In this document: positions 1 to 5,567 of the stretch, one piece after another | Layout: every line of letters begins with the position of its first letter | How positions within the stretch are numbered: the stretch's first letter is position 1 | Origin: CAUTNH01 sp963540225 | Lineage (GTDB): Bacteria; Bacillota_I; Bacilli_A; Acholeplasmatales; Acholeplasmataceae | DNA: 5,622 nt | Assembly (NCBI GenBank): GCA_963540225.1 | Contig: CAUTNH010000040.1 | Span: forward strand, 1-5,622 | Direction of reading: 5' to 3' | Notes under the pieces: generated by a model | The model's database searches: none | The model's input: the letters and a program-made list of their open reading frames with translations, nothing else | Told to the model about the DNA's origin: nothing | Program-made: the position numbers and the translations under genes

Positions 1-54
1 GCACATTTTACTGTGCGTCTTTTAGAGCCTTATTTCTTTACAGCCCCTTTTTTT
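1..54 (+). terminator. Right half of a long-stem intrinsic terminator, cut by the window edge
   Basis: The plus strand reads TACAGCCCC followed by seven T (48-54), the classic end of an intrinsic terminator. Positions 1-5 (GCACA) pair perfectly with 12-16 (TGTGC) around a TTTTAC loop, so the window seems to begin just left of a hairpin tip. If so, the left arm lies outside the window and would be complementary to 17-47. It would end transcription of a plus-strand gene to the left, and on the other strand could serve the protease gene, whose stop codon overlaps the T run. The T7 run and the 5-bp tip are seen; the complete stem is inferred. The 5-bp tip alone could be chance. Confidence 0.5.
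33..50 (-). repeat. Copy 1 of an 18-nt terminator-associated repeat
   Basis: Read on the minus strand this is AAAGGGGCTGTAAAGAAA, identical over 18 nt to positions 5568-5585 on the plus strand. On the minus strand it begins 2 nt after the protease stop codon. The second copy likewise starts 11 nt after the thioredoxin stop codon, so both copies have the same orientation relative to the gene they follow. Confidence 0.8.
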
Positions 55-1378
55 ATGGTTTTTTAGGTTGAGCGTTATTATACTCAGCAATCATTTCTCT
101 AACTTTTTCAATTGGAATAGCATAACAGTTAGGATCTGTACTTGATATATCGGTTGATCCTGCAAAATTTACTCCACATATTTCAAAACGAGAATTAAGA
201 AGTATACCTCCACTTGAACCATGATCTATTGGAGCATTATGTTTTATTGTTTTAAAATCAGGACTAACTGAATCTTGAACATTAATTTTTTCATATCCTT
301 GAACATATCCTGCTGTAATTGTATTTTTTTGTCCTTTTGGTTGACCGATAGCAATTATACTATCTCCTATACTTGGATTTGATTTAGCAAGTTTAAGAGG
401 TTTTAAATCTTTTATTGAATCACTTTCCCAAAAAGAACCACCCCATAAGTTATCTTGCTTTTTATAAACAAAAAGAAGCGCTAAATCATATTTAGGACGA
501 TAGGCAAGTAAATATCCTTGTGCCCTTTCTTTTTTATAATTTTCTATTTCTATATTTTCAATTGGTGATATTTCACCATTTAATTTTTCTGTTACAACAT
601 GCGAGTTTGTAAGAATATAATATCCTTTTTTAGTTTCATAAAATACACCACCTGATCCTTGAGATGTTCCATTATAGCCACTTGCATAAACCGTAACATT
701 TGCCTTAATTATTTCTTGTTGTATTTTATTTATAATTGAAAAATCAAGTACTGATTTTGCAAAAATAATCTCGTTTCTATCGGCAGTTGCATCATCTGTT
801 AACTCTTTATTAAAATATGAATCATAATAATATCCTTTAACAGCAAATTTACTATCTTTTAAATTATTATTTATATAAGGAATTTTATCGCCTTTTCTAA
901 CTTTAACAATTTTACTTGAAGTACCCTCAGCACTTACAAGTAAATAATAATAATTTATTTGATCATATTCTCTAACTTCTTTATTTGCTTTAAATCTTAT
1001 ATCTTGAGAAAATTTTTCATAATCATCTTTATTTTTTATCTCATAAGATATTTCATATTCAGTATCTTTAATATGATCTTTTTCAATAATAGTAAAATTA
1101 CTTTCTTTTATTTCTTGCTTATCATATGTTTTATAAAACATTAAAACTTGTTTAATTCCATCGATTGTTATTTTATATGTTATTTTACAAGTATTGCCAA
1201 CAAATTCTTGTTTTACTATTTCAATATCACTATTGTTTAAACTTGCAGTAATTTTATCGTTTGGTTTTTCAGGCTTACGCTTATCTTCATCAGGCTTTTT
1301 ATCTAGTGTGCAAGCTGTAAGAAAAAGACCTAAAATTAAAAATAATAATATATTAAATAATATTTTTGATTTTCTCAT
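53..1378 (-). CDS. Secreted trypsin-like (HtrA-type) serine protease lipoprotein without PDZ domain
   Basis: A 441-residue exported lipoprotein. The N-terminus is basic (MRKSK), followed by a hydrophobic stretch and the lipobox LTAC, so Cys23 is the expected lipidation site. A charged low-complexity linker spans residues 24-43. Residues 45-155 are a strand-rich region I do not recognise, and 155-210 resembles a divergent Listeria-Bacteroides (InlB-type) repeat. The protease domain covers about 220-430. Its catalytic triad is visible: His260 in TNSHVV, Asp298 in KYDLALL and Ser389 in GSSGG, with substrate-pocket sequence CGVNFAG after it and an IPIEKVREM helix at the end. HtrA proteases normally carry a PDZ domain after this; here the chain ends at 441. 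A strong AGGAGG (1384-1389) lies 5 nt before the ATG, fixing the start. A terminator lies directly upstream and no own promoter is evident. The substrate is unknown; a role in envelope protein turnover is inference. Confidence 0.88.
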   Translation of the reverse strand: MRKSKILFNILLFLILGLFLTACTLDKKPDEDKRKPEKPNDKITASLNNSDIEIVKQEFVGNTCKITYKITIDGIKQVLMFYKTYDKQEIKESNFTIIEKDHIKDTEYEISYEIKNKDDYEKFSQDIRFKANKEVREYDQINYYYLLVSAEGTSSKIVKVRKGDKIPYINNNLKDSKFAVKGYYYDSYFNKELTDDATADRNEIIFAKSVLDFSIINKIQQEIIKANVTVYASGYNGTSQGSGGVFYETKKGYYILTNSHVVTEKLNGEISPIENIEIENYKKERAQGYLLAYRPKYDLALLFVYKKQDNLWGGSFWESDSIKDLKPLKLAKSNPSIGDSIIAIGQPKGQKNTITAGYVQGYEKINVQDSVSPDFKTIKHNAPIDHGSSGGILLNSRFEICGVNFAGSTDISSTDPNCYAIPIEKVREMIAEYNNAQPKKP

Positions 1379-1395
1379 TTTATCCTCCTTTATTT

Positions 1396-1422
1396 AAAGA
1401 AAATGGATTGCTTGGCAATCCA
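1396..1422 (-). terminator. Intrinsic terminator after rpsU
   Basis: On the minus strand TGGATTGC (1422-1415) pairs perfectly with GCAATCCA (1411-1404) around a 3-nt CAA loop, followed by TTTTCTTT (1403-1396). It starts 5 nt after the rpsU stop codon and ends the secG-rpsU unit. Only about 5 nt separate the T tract from the protease ribosome binding site, so the protease depends either on read-through or on a promoter lying inside the rpsU end. Confidence 0.85.
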
Positions 1423-1427
1423 ATTTG

Positions 1428-1613
1428 TTATCTATCTTTATTAACTCTTTTTTGTCTATTTAGTTTTTGACGCATTTTTCTGTCAACGCTTGGTTTAACA
1501 TAGAACTCTTTTTTTCTTGCTGCAGCAAGATCACCAGATCTAGAAACATCACGTTTAAAACGTTTTAAAGCGTCTTCTAAAGTTTCTTTTTCTTTAACGA
1601 CTGTTTTTGGCAT
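1428..1613 (-). CDS. rpsU: 30S ribosomal protein bS21
   Basis: A 61-residue, very basic protein with the full bS21 pattern: it opens MPKTVVKEKETLEDALKRFK, then has a conserved FKRDVSRSG segment, KKEFYVKPS in the middle and a lysine/arginine-rich tail. Length is normal for the family. bS21 sits on the 30S platform near the 3' end of 16S rRNA and the anti-Shine-Dalgarno region and assists initiation. It follows secG by 34 nt in the same orientation and is closed by an intrinsic terminator, so the two probably share the secG promoter. In many Firmicutes rpsU is instead followed by yqeY, which is absent here. The start is fixed by homology, but the Shine-Dalgarno lies 12 nt upstream, longer than usual, and an out-of-frame ATG sits in between. 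Confidence 0.95.
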   Translation of the reverse strand: MPKTVVKEKETLEDALKRFKRDVSRSGDLAAARKKEFYVKPSVDRKMRQKLNRQKRVNKDR

Positions 1614-1623
1614 AACAACACAT
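1594..1623 (-). other. 9-codon mini-ORF overlapping the rpsU start (MCCYAKNSR)
   Basis: On the minus strand an ATG at 1623-1621 opens a 9-codon frame ending with TAA at 1596-1594, inside codons 6-7 of rpsU and out of frame with it. It begins 10 nt upstream of the rpsU ATG and only 2 nt after the Shine-Dalgarno. That spacing is poor for initiation, so translation is uncertain. It may simply be a chance ATG. Confidence 0.25.
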
Positions 1624-1625
1624 AG

Positions 1626-1632
1626 CCTCCTT
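1626..1632 (-). promoter_or_regulatory. Shine-Dalgarno of rpsU with long 12-nt spacing
   Basis: The minus strand reads AAGGAGG, a full-length match to the anti-Shine-Dalgarno. It is 12 nt from the rpsU ATG (5-9 nt is usual) and 2 nt from the out-of-frame ATG at 1623. No in-frame ATG, GTG or TTG lies between it and the rpsU start, so the assigned start stands. Confidence 0.7.
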
Positions 1633-1647
1633 CCGATATTTAATAAC

Positions 1648-1875
1648 CTATTTTGTTATAAATCTTGATGCAATAGCAAGACCTATAAAAATAAACGAAA
1701 GTACAGCAGTAGCAATTTTAAGACCTTTTTCAAGACCATGAACTTTTCTATTTTTAAAAAGTTCAGATGACTCACCTGAAAAAGCATCTTTAATATCGTC
1801 ATTTGATTGTTGTAATAATACAACTACTATTATAAATATTGATACAACAAGTAGTACATAATCAACCCAAGACAT
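1648..1875 (-). CDS. secG: Preprotein translocase subunit SecG
   Basis: A 75-residue membrane protein, the usual SecG length. It has two hydrophobic segments, about residues 5-22 and 52-70, joined by a polar loop with the family landmarks LLQQS, AFSG, LF and GLEKG. SecG associates with SecYE and assists SecA-driven export. The start is at MSWVDY: AGGAGTG (1881-1887) lies 7 nt upstream. The reading frame is open further upstream to an ATG at 1935, which would add 20 residues, but that stretch overlaps a well-formed promoter and has no family resemblance. The gene ends in TAG, the only amber stop in the window. rpsU follows 34 nt later. In Bacillus-like genomes secG usually precedes a carboxylesterase, rnr and smpB, so the pairing with rpsU is unusual as far as I know. 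Confidence 0.92.
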   Translation of the reverse strand: MSWVDYVLLVVSIFIIVVVLLQQSNDDIKDAFSGESSELFKNRKVHGLEKGLKIATAVLSFIFIGLAIASRFITK

Positions 1876-1880
1876 TTTCT

Positions 1881-1887
1881 CACTCCT
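1881..1887 (-). promoter_or_regulatory. Ribosome binding site that decides the secG start
   Basis: The minus strand reads AGGAGTG, with 7 nt between AGGAG and the ATG at 1875. No comparable site precedes the upstream in-frame ATG at 1935, so the shorter 75-residue SecG is preferred. Confidence 0.85.
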
Positions 1888-1906
1888 AATACTAATACGA
1901 TAATGT

Positions 1907-1935
1907 ATTTTAACAAAATCAAAATTCAAAGTCAA
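1907..1935 (-). promoter_or_regulatory. Sigma-A-type promoter of secG-rpsU
   Basis: On the minus strand there is a -35 TTGACT (1935-1930, 5 of 6 matches), a 17-bp spacer, and a -10 TAAAAT (1912-1907, 5 of 6) with an extended TGT before it (1915-1913). Transcription would begin near 1900, giving a leader of about 25 nt with the ribosome binding site inside it. It lies in the 74-nt gap after rnhC; no hairpin terminator follows rnhC, so read-through from rnhC is also possible. Confidence 0.75.
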
Positions 1936-1949
1936 ATAAAAAGGAAAAA

Positions 1950-2807
1950 TTATTTATTTAAAACTTTCTTTACATTTTTAAAATTTGATTTACATACCAT
2001 ATCAACAATTTTTTCACCTTTTAATTTAACTAGCTCCTCTAAAAAAATTGTTGTATTTGCTCCTGCACCTTTTGGAAATGTCATACCAAATTTATTTTTA
2101 AGTAAATCAAAACTCATTAAAAACATATACCTTGCAATAACAGCAGCGGCGGCGACTGATTTGTGAACATTTTCAGCTTTTTCATAAAATAAAATATCAC
2201 GATGAACAAATTTTTCATCTTTTAAATATGAAAAATAGTTTTCTTTTGAACAAAATTGATCCAAAATTACAGGAATAGGTTTAGGATATTTAGTGATTGT
2301 TTTAATATATGCTTGATTATGAAGCAATGCTTTTATCTTATTTAGATTATATCCTTTTTTTACTAGTAAATTATATTCGTGAGGAGATAAAATTATAAGT
2401 GAATAAATAAGTTTTTTTAAAATAATGGGAGCAACTTTTCTTATTTCATCATCACTCATTTTTTTAGAATCACGAATGTTTAACTTATCAAGTAGCTCAA
2501 AATCTTTTTTTCTTACAATAGTAGCACAAACTACGACAGGTCCAAATAAATCACCTGTTCCAACTTCATCTGAACCTATTGCCTCATAGTCTACTATTTT
2601 TAATTTTTCTTTAATAAGTCTTACTTTTTCATATATATCGTTACCTTTTATTACAACTGAACCTGTTTGGTAGGCAATTATTTCACATTTATCTTTAACA
2701 CAATGAAATAAAACATATTTATTTTCATCCTTGATTAAATAAGACTTGCAAAGTCCTAAAAGATTTTCTATTTGCAATTTTGAAAGTTTTATAGTAAAGT
2801 AATTCAT
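1950..2807 (-). CDS. rnhC: Ribonuclease HIII
   Basis: A 285-residue enzyme, slightly shorter than the roughly 300-310 usual for the family, that cleaves the RNA strand of RNA-DNA hybrids such as R-loops and primers. Residues 1-65 form the N-terminal substrate-binding (TBP-like) domain with the typical CEIIAYQTGSVVIKG segment. The catalytic domain opens with GSDEVGTGDLFGP (78-90), supplying the acidic pair Asp80-Glu81; the GTGD form separates HIII from HII. Asp183 in ILDQF is the next expected metal ligand, and KAENVHKSVAAAAVIARY (210-227) is the conserved helix. The start is set by N-terminal resemblance to other RNase HIII proteins (FTIKLS region). No Shine-Dalgarno precedes the ATG, and a -10 element lies only 8 nt upstream, suggesting a leaderless message. 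It is divergent from mutS2 with 46 nt between the start codons. Confidence 0.95.
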   Translation of the reverse strand: MNYFTIKLSKLQIENLLGLCKSYLIKDENKYVLFHCVKDKCEIIAYQTGSVVIKGNDIYEKVRLIKEKLKIVDYEAIGSDEVGTGDLFGPVVVCATIVRKKDFELLDKLNIRDSKKMSDDEIRKVAPIILKKLIYSLIILSPHEYNLLVKKGYNLNKIKALLHNQAYIKTITKYPKPIPVILDQFCSKENYFSYLKDEKFVHRDILFYEKAENVHKSVAAAAVIARYMFLMSFDLLKNKFGMTFPKGAGANTTIFLEELVKLKGEKIVDMVCKSNFKNVKKVLNK

Positions 2808-2814
2808 ACATAAT

Positions 2815-2824
2815 TATTATACCA
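2815..2824 (-). promoter_or_regulatory. rnhC extended -10, overlapping a possible mutS2 -10 on the other strand
   Basis: The minus strand reads TGGTATAAT (2824-2816), a perfect extended -10 (TGnTATAAT). The -35 at 17-bp spacing (TTTAGT, 2844-2839) is weak. The start point would fall at about 2808-2810, one to three bases before the rnhC ATG. On the plus strand the same bases read TATTAT (2815-2820), 5 of 6 matches to a -10, which would start mutS2 near 2827 with room for its ribosome binding site at 2844-2849. An alternative mutS2 -10 is TATATT at 2830-2835. The rnhC element is well supported; the mutS2 one is tentative. Confidence 0.6.
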
Positions 2825-2853
2825 TAAGTTATATTAAAACTAAAAGGAGCAAA

Positions 2854-5157
2854 ATGAATAATTTTTTTAAAAACTTAGACTTTAATTTAATAATTGATGA
2901 AATAAATAGTTTTTTATTTTCTAAAAGACTAAAAGAAAAAGGTGAAGATAATTTTAAAATCTTATCATATGATGAAATAACTAATTCATTTAATGTGATA
3001 TCTCATATGAAAAAAGCAATTCTTAATGTTGGAATTTTTCCTTTTTCTAATGAATATGACATTAAAAATATACTTGGAAAAATTGAAAAAGGGTATATTT
3101 TGAATTGTTTCGATCTATTAAATATAAGATATGAAATTCTTGCATCAAAAAATATAAGAACTCTTTTAAATAGTCTAAGAAAAGAAAGCGATGATTACTC
3201 TTATTTAATAAAGGTATTTGAAGAGATTTTTCCACATTCATACATCCTTGAAAAAATAGAAAAAACAATCGATGAGTTTGGTAATTTTAAACCAACCGCA
3301 AGTAAGACTTATAAAGATTTAACTGATAAAATAAATATACTTGATGAAAAAATAAATCAGATATTAAATAAGTTAAAAGATGAAAATATTAAATATTTAT
3401 TAAATAAAAATATTCAATTAAAAGAAAATAAAAAAACTCTTCTTATTAAATCATCTTATAAAAATGTAATAGATGGCGATGTTATTTCATCATCAAATAC
3501 TAATGGTGGATATTTTATAGAACCTAATAAGACAAGAAAAATAAACCAAGAAATAAATATTTTAAAAGAAGATTTAAAAAAAGAAGAAAATAGACTATTA
3601 AAAGAAACCACCCTAATTATTAGAAAAGATTTATTAACTCTTTATAAAAATCAATTATATTTTGAAGAAATTGATCTTATATATGCTAAGGCAAAATATT
3701 CTATAACTCACAACTGTAATGAGGTTATAATTAGTAAAAATAAAGAAATTATGCTTTATGAAATATCCCACCCAATTGTAAAGGATGCAGTTAAAATTGA
3801 TTTTATATTTGATGAAAATAAAGACGTGTTTTTAATTACAGGCCCTAATGCAGGCGGAAAAACTGCTGCAATAAAATCTGTTGGTTTAATAATTTTAATG
3901 GCTAAATACGGCTTACATCTTCCATGTAGTAGTAAATCTAGCATATTTTTATTTGATAATATTTTTACAGATATAGGAGATCATCAATCAATTACTCAGT
4001 CTCTTTCAACATTTTCATCACATATTAAAAATATAAACAAAATAATTAAAAATGCTACTTTTAATGATTTAGTAATACTTGATGAGATAGGAAGTGGAAC
4101 AGATCCTATAGAAGGTTCTGCTCTTGCAATTAGTATAATAGACTACTTTATAAATAAAAAAATAAAACTTATCCTAACAAGCCATTATTCAGATTTAAAA
4201 AAATATATATATAATCTTAATAGTTCAAAATGTGCTAGTGTATCATTTGATATAAATAATTTACTACCACTATATAGGCTTTACTATGATATTATTGGTT
4301 CATCATGTGCAATAATGATTTCAGAAAGGCTAGATCTTGATAAAAGCATAATATTAAATGCTAAAAAAATTCTAAATAATATTAAAGATAAAAAAGATGT
4401 AGAAATTGAAAATATCGCAAGAAAAAATACTGAGCTAAAAAATCTAGAAGATATTTTAAAATCTAGAGAAAGCATTTTAATAAAAAAAGAAGAAGAACTT
4501 GAAAATAATATAAAAAAATATAAAATAGAACTTGACCAAAAATATAAAGATATGGAAAGTAGTCTAAAAATAGAATATGAGAAATCAATAAAACTTTTAA
4601 ATGATAAAATTAAAGAACTTGATAAAAAAAATACCCTCCCAGAAATTGCAAGCGCAAAATATCTTTTAAAAAGCAATATTATACCAAGTGAGAATAATAT
4701 AAGAAATACTATATTTAAAATTGGTGATAGTGTAAAAGTAATACCACATAATAAAATAGGGAAAATAATAGATATTAAAAAAGGGAAATATTTAGTAGAT
4801 TTAGGAAATATTAAACTTAACTATGATGGTTGTGAAATAGTTTTATCAGATGAGATAAAAAAAGAAATAAAACCCCTTAAAAAGAAAAATAATGCAAATG
4901 ATGACATTAAACCCTATGAGACGATCACAATCGATTTAAGAGGATTTAGATATGACGAAGTATCTGATATGCTTGATAAAAAAATAAGTGATGCTCTTTT
5001 AATAAATCAAACATATATAAAAATAATAACAGGCCATGGAAGTGGAGCAGTTAGAAATGCTTGCCTTGAATATATTAAAAAAAATCCAATTATAAAAAAA
5101 CATAGATTTGGAAATGCTAGCGAAGGATTAAACGGTTGCATAATAATTTATCTTTAA
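2854..5157 (+). CDS. mutS2: Endonuclease MutS2 / ribosome-rescue factor with Smr domain
   Basis: A 767-residue MutS2, close to the usual 780 or so. It lacks the MutS mismatch-recognition domain and starts with the helical core/clamp region (about 1-300). The ABC-type ATPase has Walker A GPNAGGKT (330-337), the MutS-family signature around FTDIGDHQSITQSLSTFSSH (371-390), Walker B LVILDE (406-411) followed by GSGTDPIEGSALA, and the His444 switch in TSHYSD. A Lys/Glu-rich coiled coil covers about 515-592, a KOW-like segment 620-660, and the Smr domain 690-767 with DLRG (694-697) and TGHGSGAVR (726-734). In the family, MutS2 suppresses recombination and, in Bacillus, splits collided ribosomes; which role dominates here cannot be read from sequence. 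AAGGAG at 2844-2849 is 4 nt before the ATG. The usual zapA, cvpA and polX neighbours are missing. No hairpin terminator follows before the thioredoxin gene. Confidence 0.96.
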   Translation: MNNFFKNLDFNLIIDEINSFLFSKRLKEKGEDNFKILSYDEITNSFNVISHMKKAILNVGIFPFSNEYDIKNILGKIEKGYILNCFDLLNIRYEILASKNIRTLLNSLRKESDDYSYLIKVFEEIFPHSYILEKIEKTIDEFGNFKPTASKTYKDLTDKINILDEKINQILNKLKDENIKYLLNKNIQLKENKKTLLIKSSYKNVIDGDVISSSNTNGGYFIEPNKTRKINQEINILKEDLKKEENRLLKETTLIIRKDLLTLYKNQLYFEEIDLIYAKAKYSITHNCNEVIISKNKEIMLYEISHPIVKDAVKIDFIFDENKDVFLITGPNAGGKTAAIKSVGLIILMAKYGLHLPCSSKSSIFLFDNIFTDIGDHQSITQSLSTFSSHIKNINKIIKNATFNDLVILDEIGSGTDPIEGSALAISIIDYFINKKIKLILTSHYSDLKKYIYNLNSSKCASVSFDINNLLPLYRLYYDIIGSSCAIMISERLDLDKSIILNAKKILNNIKDKKDVEIENIARKNTELKNLEDILKSRESILIKKEEELENNIKKYKIELDQKYKDMESSLKIEYEKSIKLLNDKIKELDKKNTLPEIASAKYLLKSNIIPSENNIRNTIFKIGDSVKVIPHNKIGKIIDIKKGKYLVDLGNIKLNYDGCEIVLSDEIKKEIKPLKKKNNANDDIKPYETITIDLRGFRYDEVSDMLDKKISDALLINQTYIKIITGHGSGAVRNACLEYIKKNPIIKKHRFGNASEGLNGCIIIYL

Positions 5158-5176
5158 GCAAATTTAAATTTTAAAA

Positions 5177-5197
5177 TAATAATATATGATATTATTA
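5177..5197. repeat. 21-bp AT-only perfect palindrome before the thioredoxin gene
   Basis: TAATAATAT (5177-5185) and ATATTATTA (5189-5197) are perfect inverted copies around ATG (5186-5188). With no G-C pairs in the arms it is a poor RNA hairpin, so a protein-binding site on DNA is the likelier use if it has one. It overlaps both candidate -10 elements for the thioredoxin gene. In DNA this AT-rich, chance is a real alternative. Confidence 0.45.
5185..5195 (+). promoter_or_regulatory. Candidate thioredoxin promoter -10 region
   Basis: Two overlapping -10 candidates are present. TATGAT (5185-5190) pairs with a weak -35 TTTAAA (5163-5168) at 16-bp spacing. TGATATTAT (5187-5195) fits an extended -10 with 5 of 6 matches and no clear -35. 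Either would give a leader of under 20 nt that still contains the ribosome binding site. Co-transcription with mutS2, 57 nt upstream, is equally possible because no terminator separates them. Confidence 0.4.
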
Positions 5198-5214
5198 AAA
5201 AAAGGAGAGATAAT

Positions 5215-5556
5215 ATGATCTTAGAATATAATGGTAACGATAATAAACAAAGTCTTTTAGATTATTTAAAAGATAATATAAAAAATCAATATAAAAAAGC
5301 AGTAGTGGATTTTTTTGCAACATGGTGCGGGCCTTGTAAAATGCAATCTGAAACATTTCACGAAACAGAATCAGTTTTAAAAGAGGTAGTTATTGTAAAA
5401 GTTGATATTGACAAATACCAAAATCTTCCTGGTGAATTCTCAGTTCGTGGTGTTCCTACAATTTATTTATTTAATCAAAAGCAAGAAATAATAAATAAAA
5501 ATGTCGGCTTTATGCCAAATCAAGCTTTTATTGAATGGGTTCATTCTGCCGAATAA
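5215..5556 (+). CDS. trxA: Thioredoxin
   Basis: A 113-residue thioredoxin-fold protein, a little longer than the usual 104-108 because of an extended N-terminal helix region (about 10-27). Key residues are all present: buried Asp32 in VVDFFATW, the active site WCGPC (37-41) with redox cysteines 38 and 41, VKVDID after the second helix, and the cis-proline in RGVPT (Pro81). The CGPC motif and absence of a signal peptide mark a cytoplasmic reductant of disulfides, recycled by a thioredoxin reductase not seen in this window. AGGAG (5203-5207) lies 7 nt before the ATG. It follows mutS2 by 57 nt; trxA also lies near mutS2 in Bacillus. A strong terminator closes the unit. A thioredoxin-like specialised paralogue cannot be excluded. 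Confidence 0.92.
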   Translation: MILEYNGNDNKQSLLDYLKDNIKNQYKKAVVDFFATWCGPCKMQSETFHETESVLKEVVIVKVDIDKYQNLPGEFSVRGVPTIYLFNQKQEIINKNVGFMPNQAFIEWVHSAE

Positions 5557-5567
5557 TTCATAAATTT

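Noticed and set aside
959..1144. 61-codon plus-strand open frame opposite the protease, rich in Phe and Ile
   Set aside because: It looks like a membrane peptide only because it is the complement of AT-rich codons; there is no supporting start context.
1876..1935. 20-residue N-terminal extension of SecG from the ATG at 1935
   Set aside because: It would place the -35 and -10 of a good promoter inside the coding sequence, has no ribosome binding site, and does not resemble SecG. The ATG at 1875 has AGGAG at 7 nt.
1903..2166. 87-codon plus-strand open frame over the 3' part of rnhC
   Set aside because: It is antisense to the conserved RNase HIII C-terminal helix region and has no ribosome binding site or recognisable domain.
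4284..4676. 130-codon minus-strand open frame opposite mutS2
   Set aside because: It lies entirely antisense to the MutS2 ATPase end and coiled coil. Its Ser/Phe/Leu-rich composition is what the complement of Lys/Glu-rich codons gives, and it has no family resemblance.
5168..5177. ATTTTAAAAT palindrome after mutS2 as a terminator
   Set aside because: There are no G-C pairs and no T run after it. It cannot form a stable RNA hairpin, so mutS2 transcription probably continues into the thioredoxin gene.
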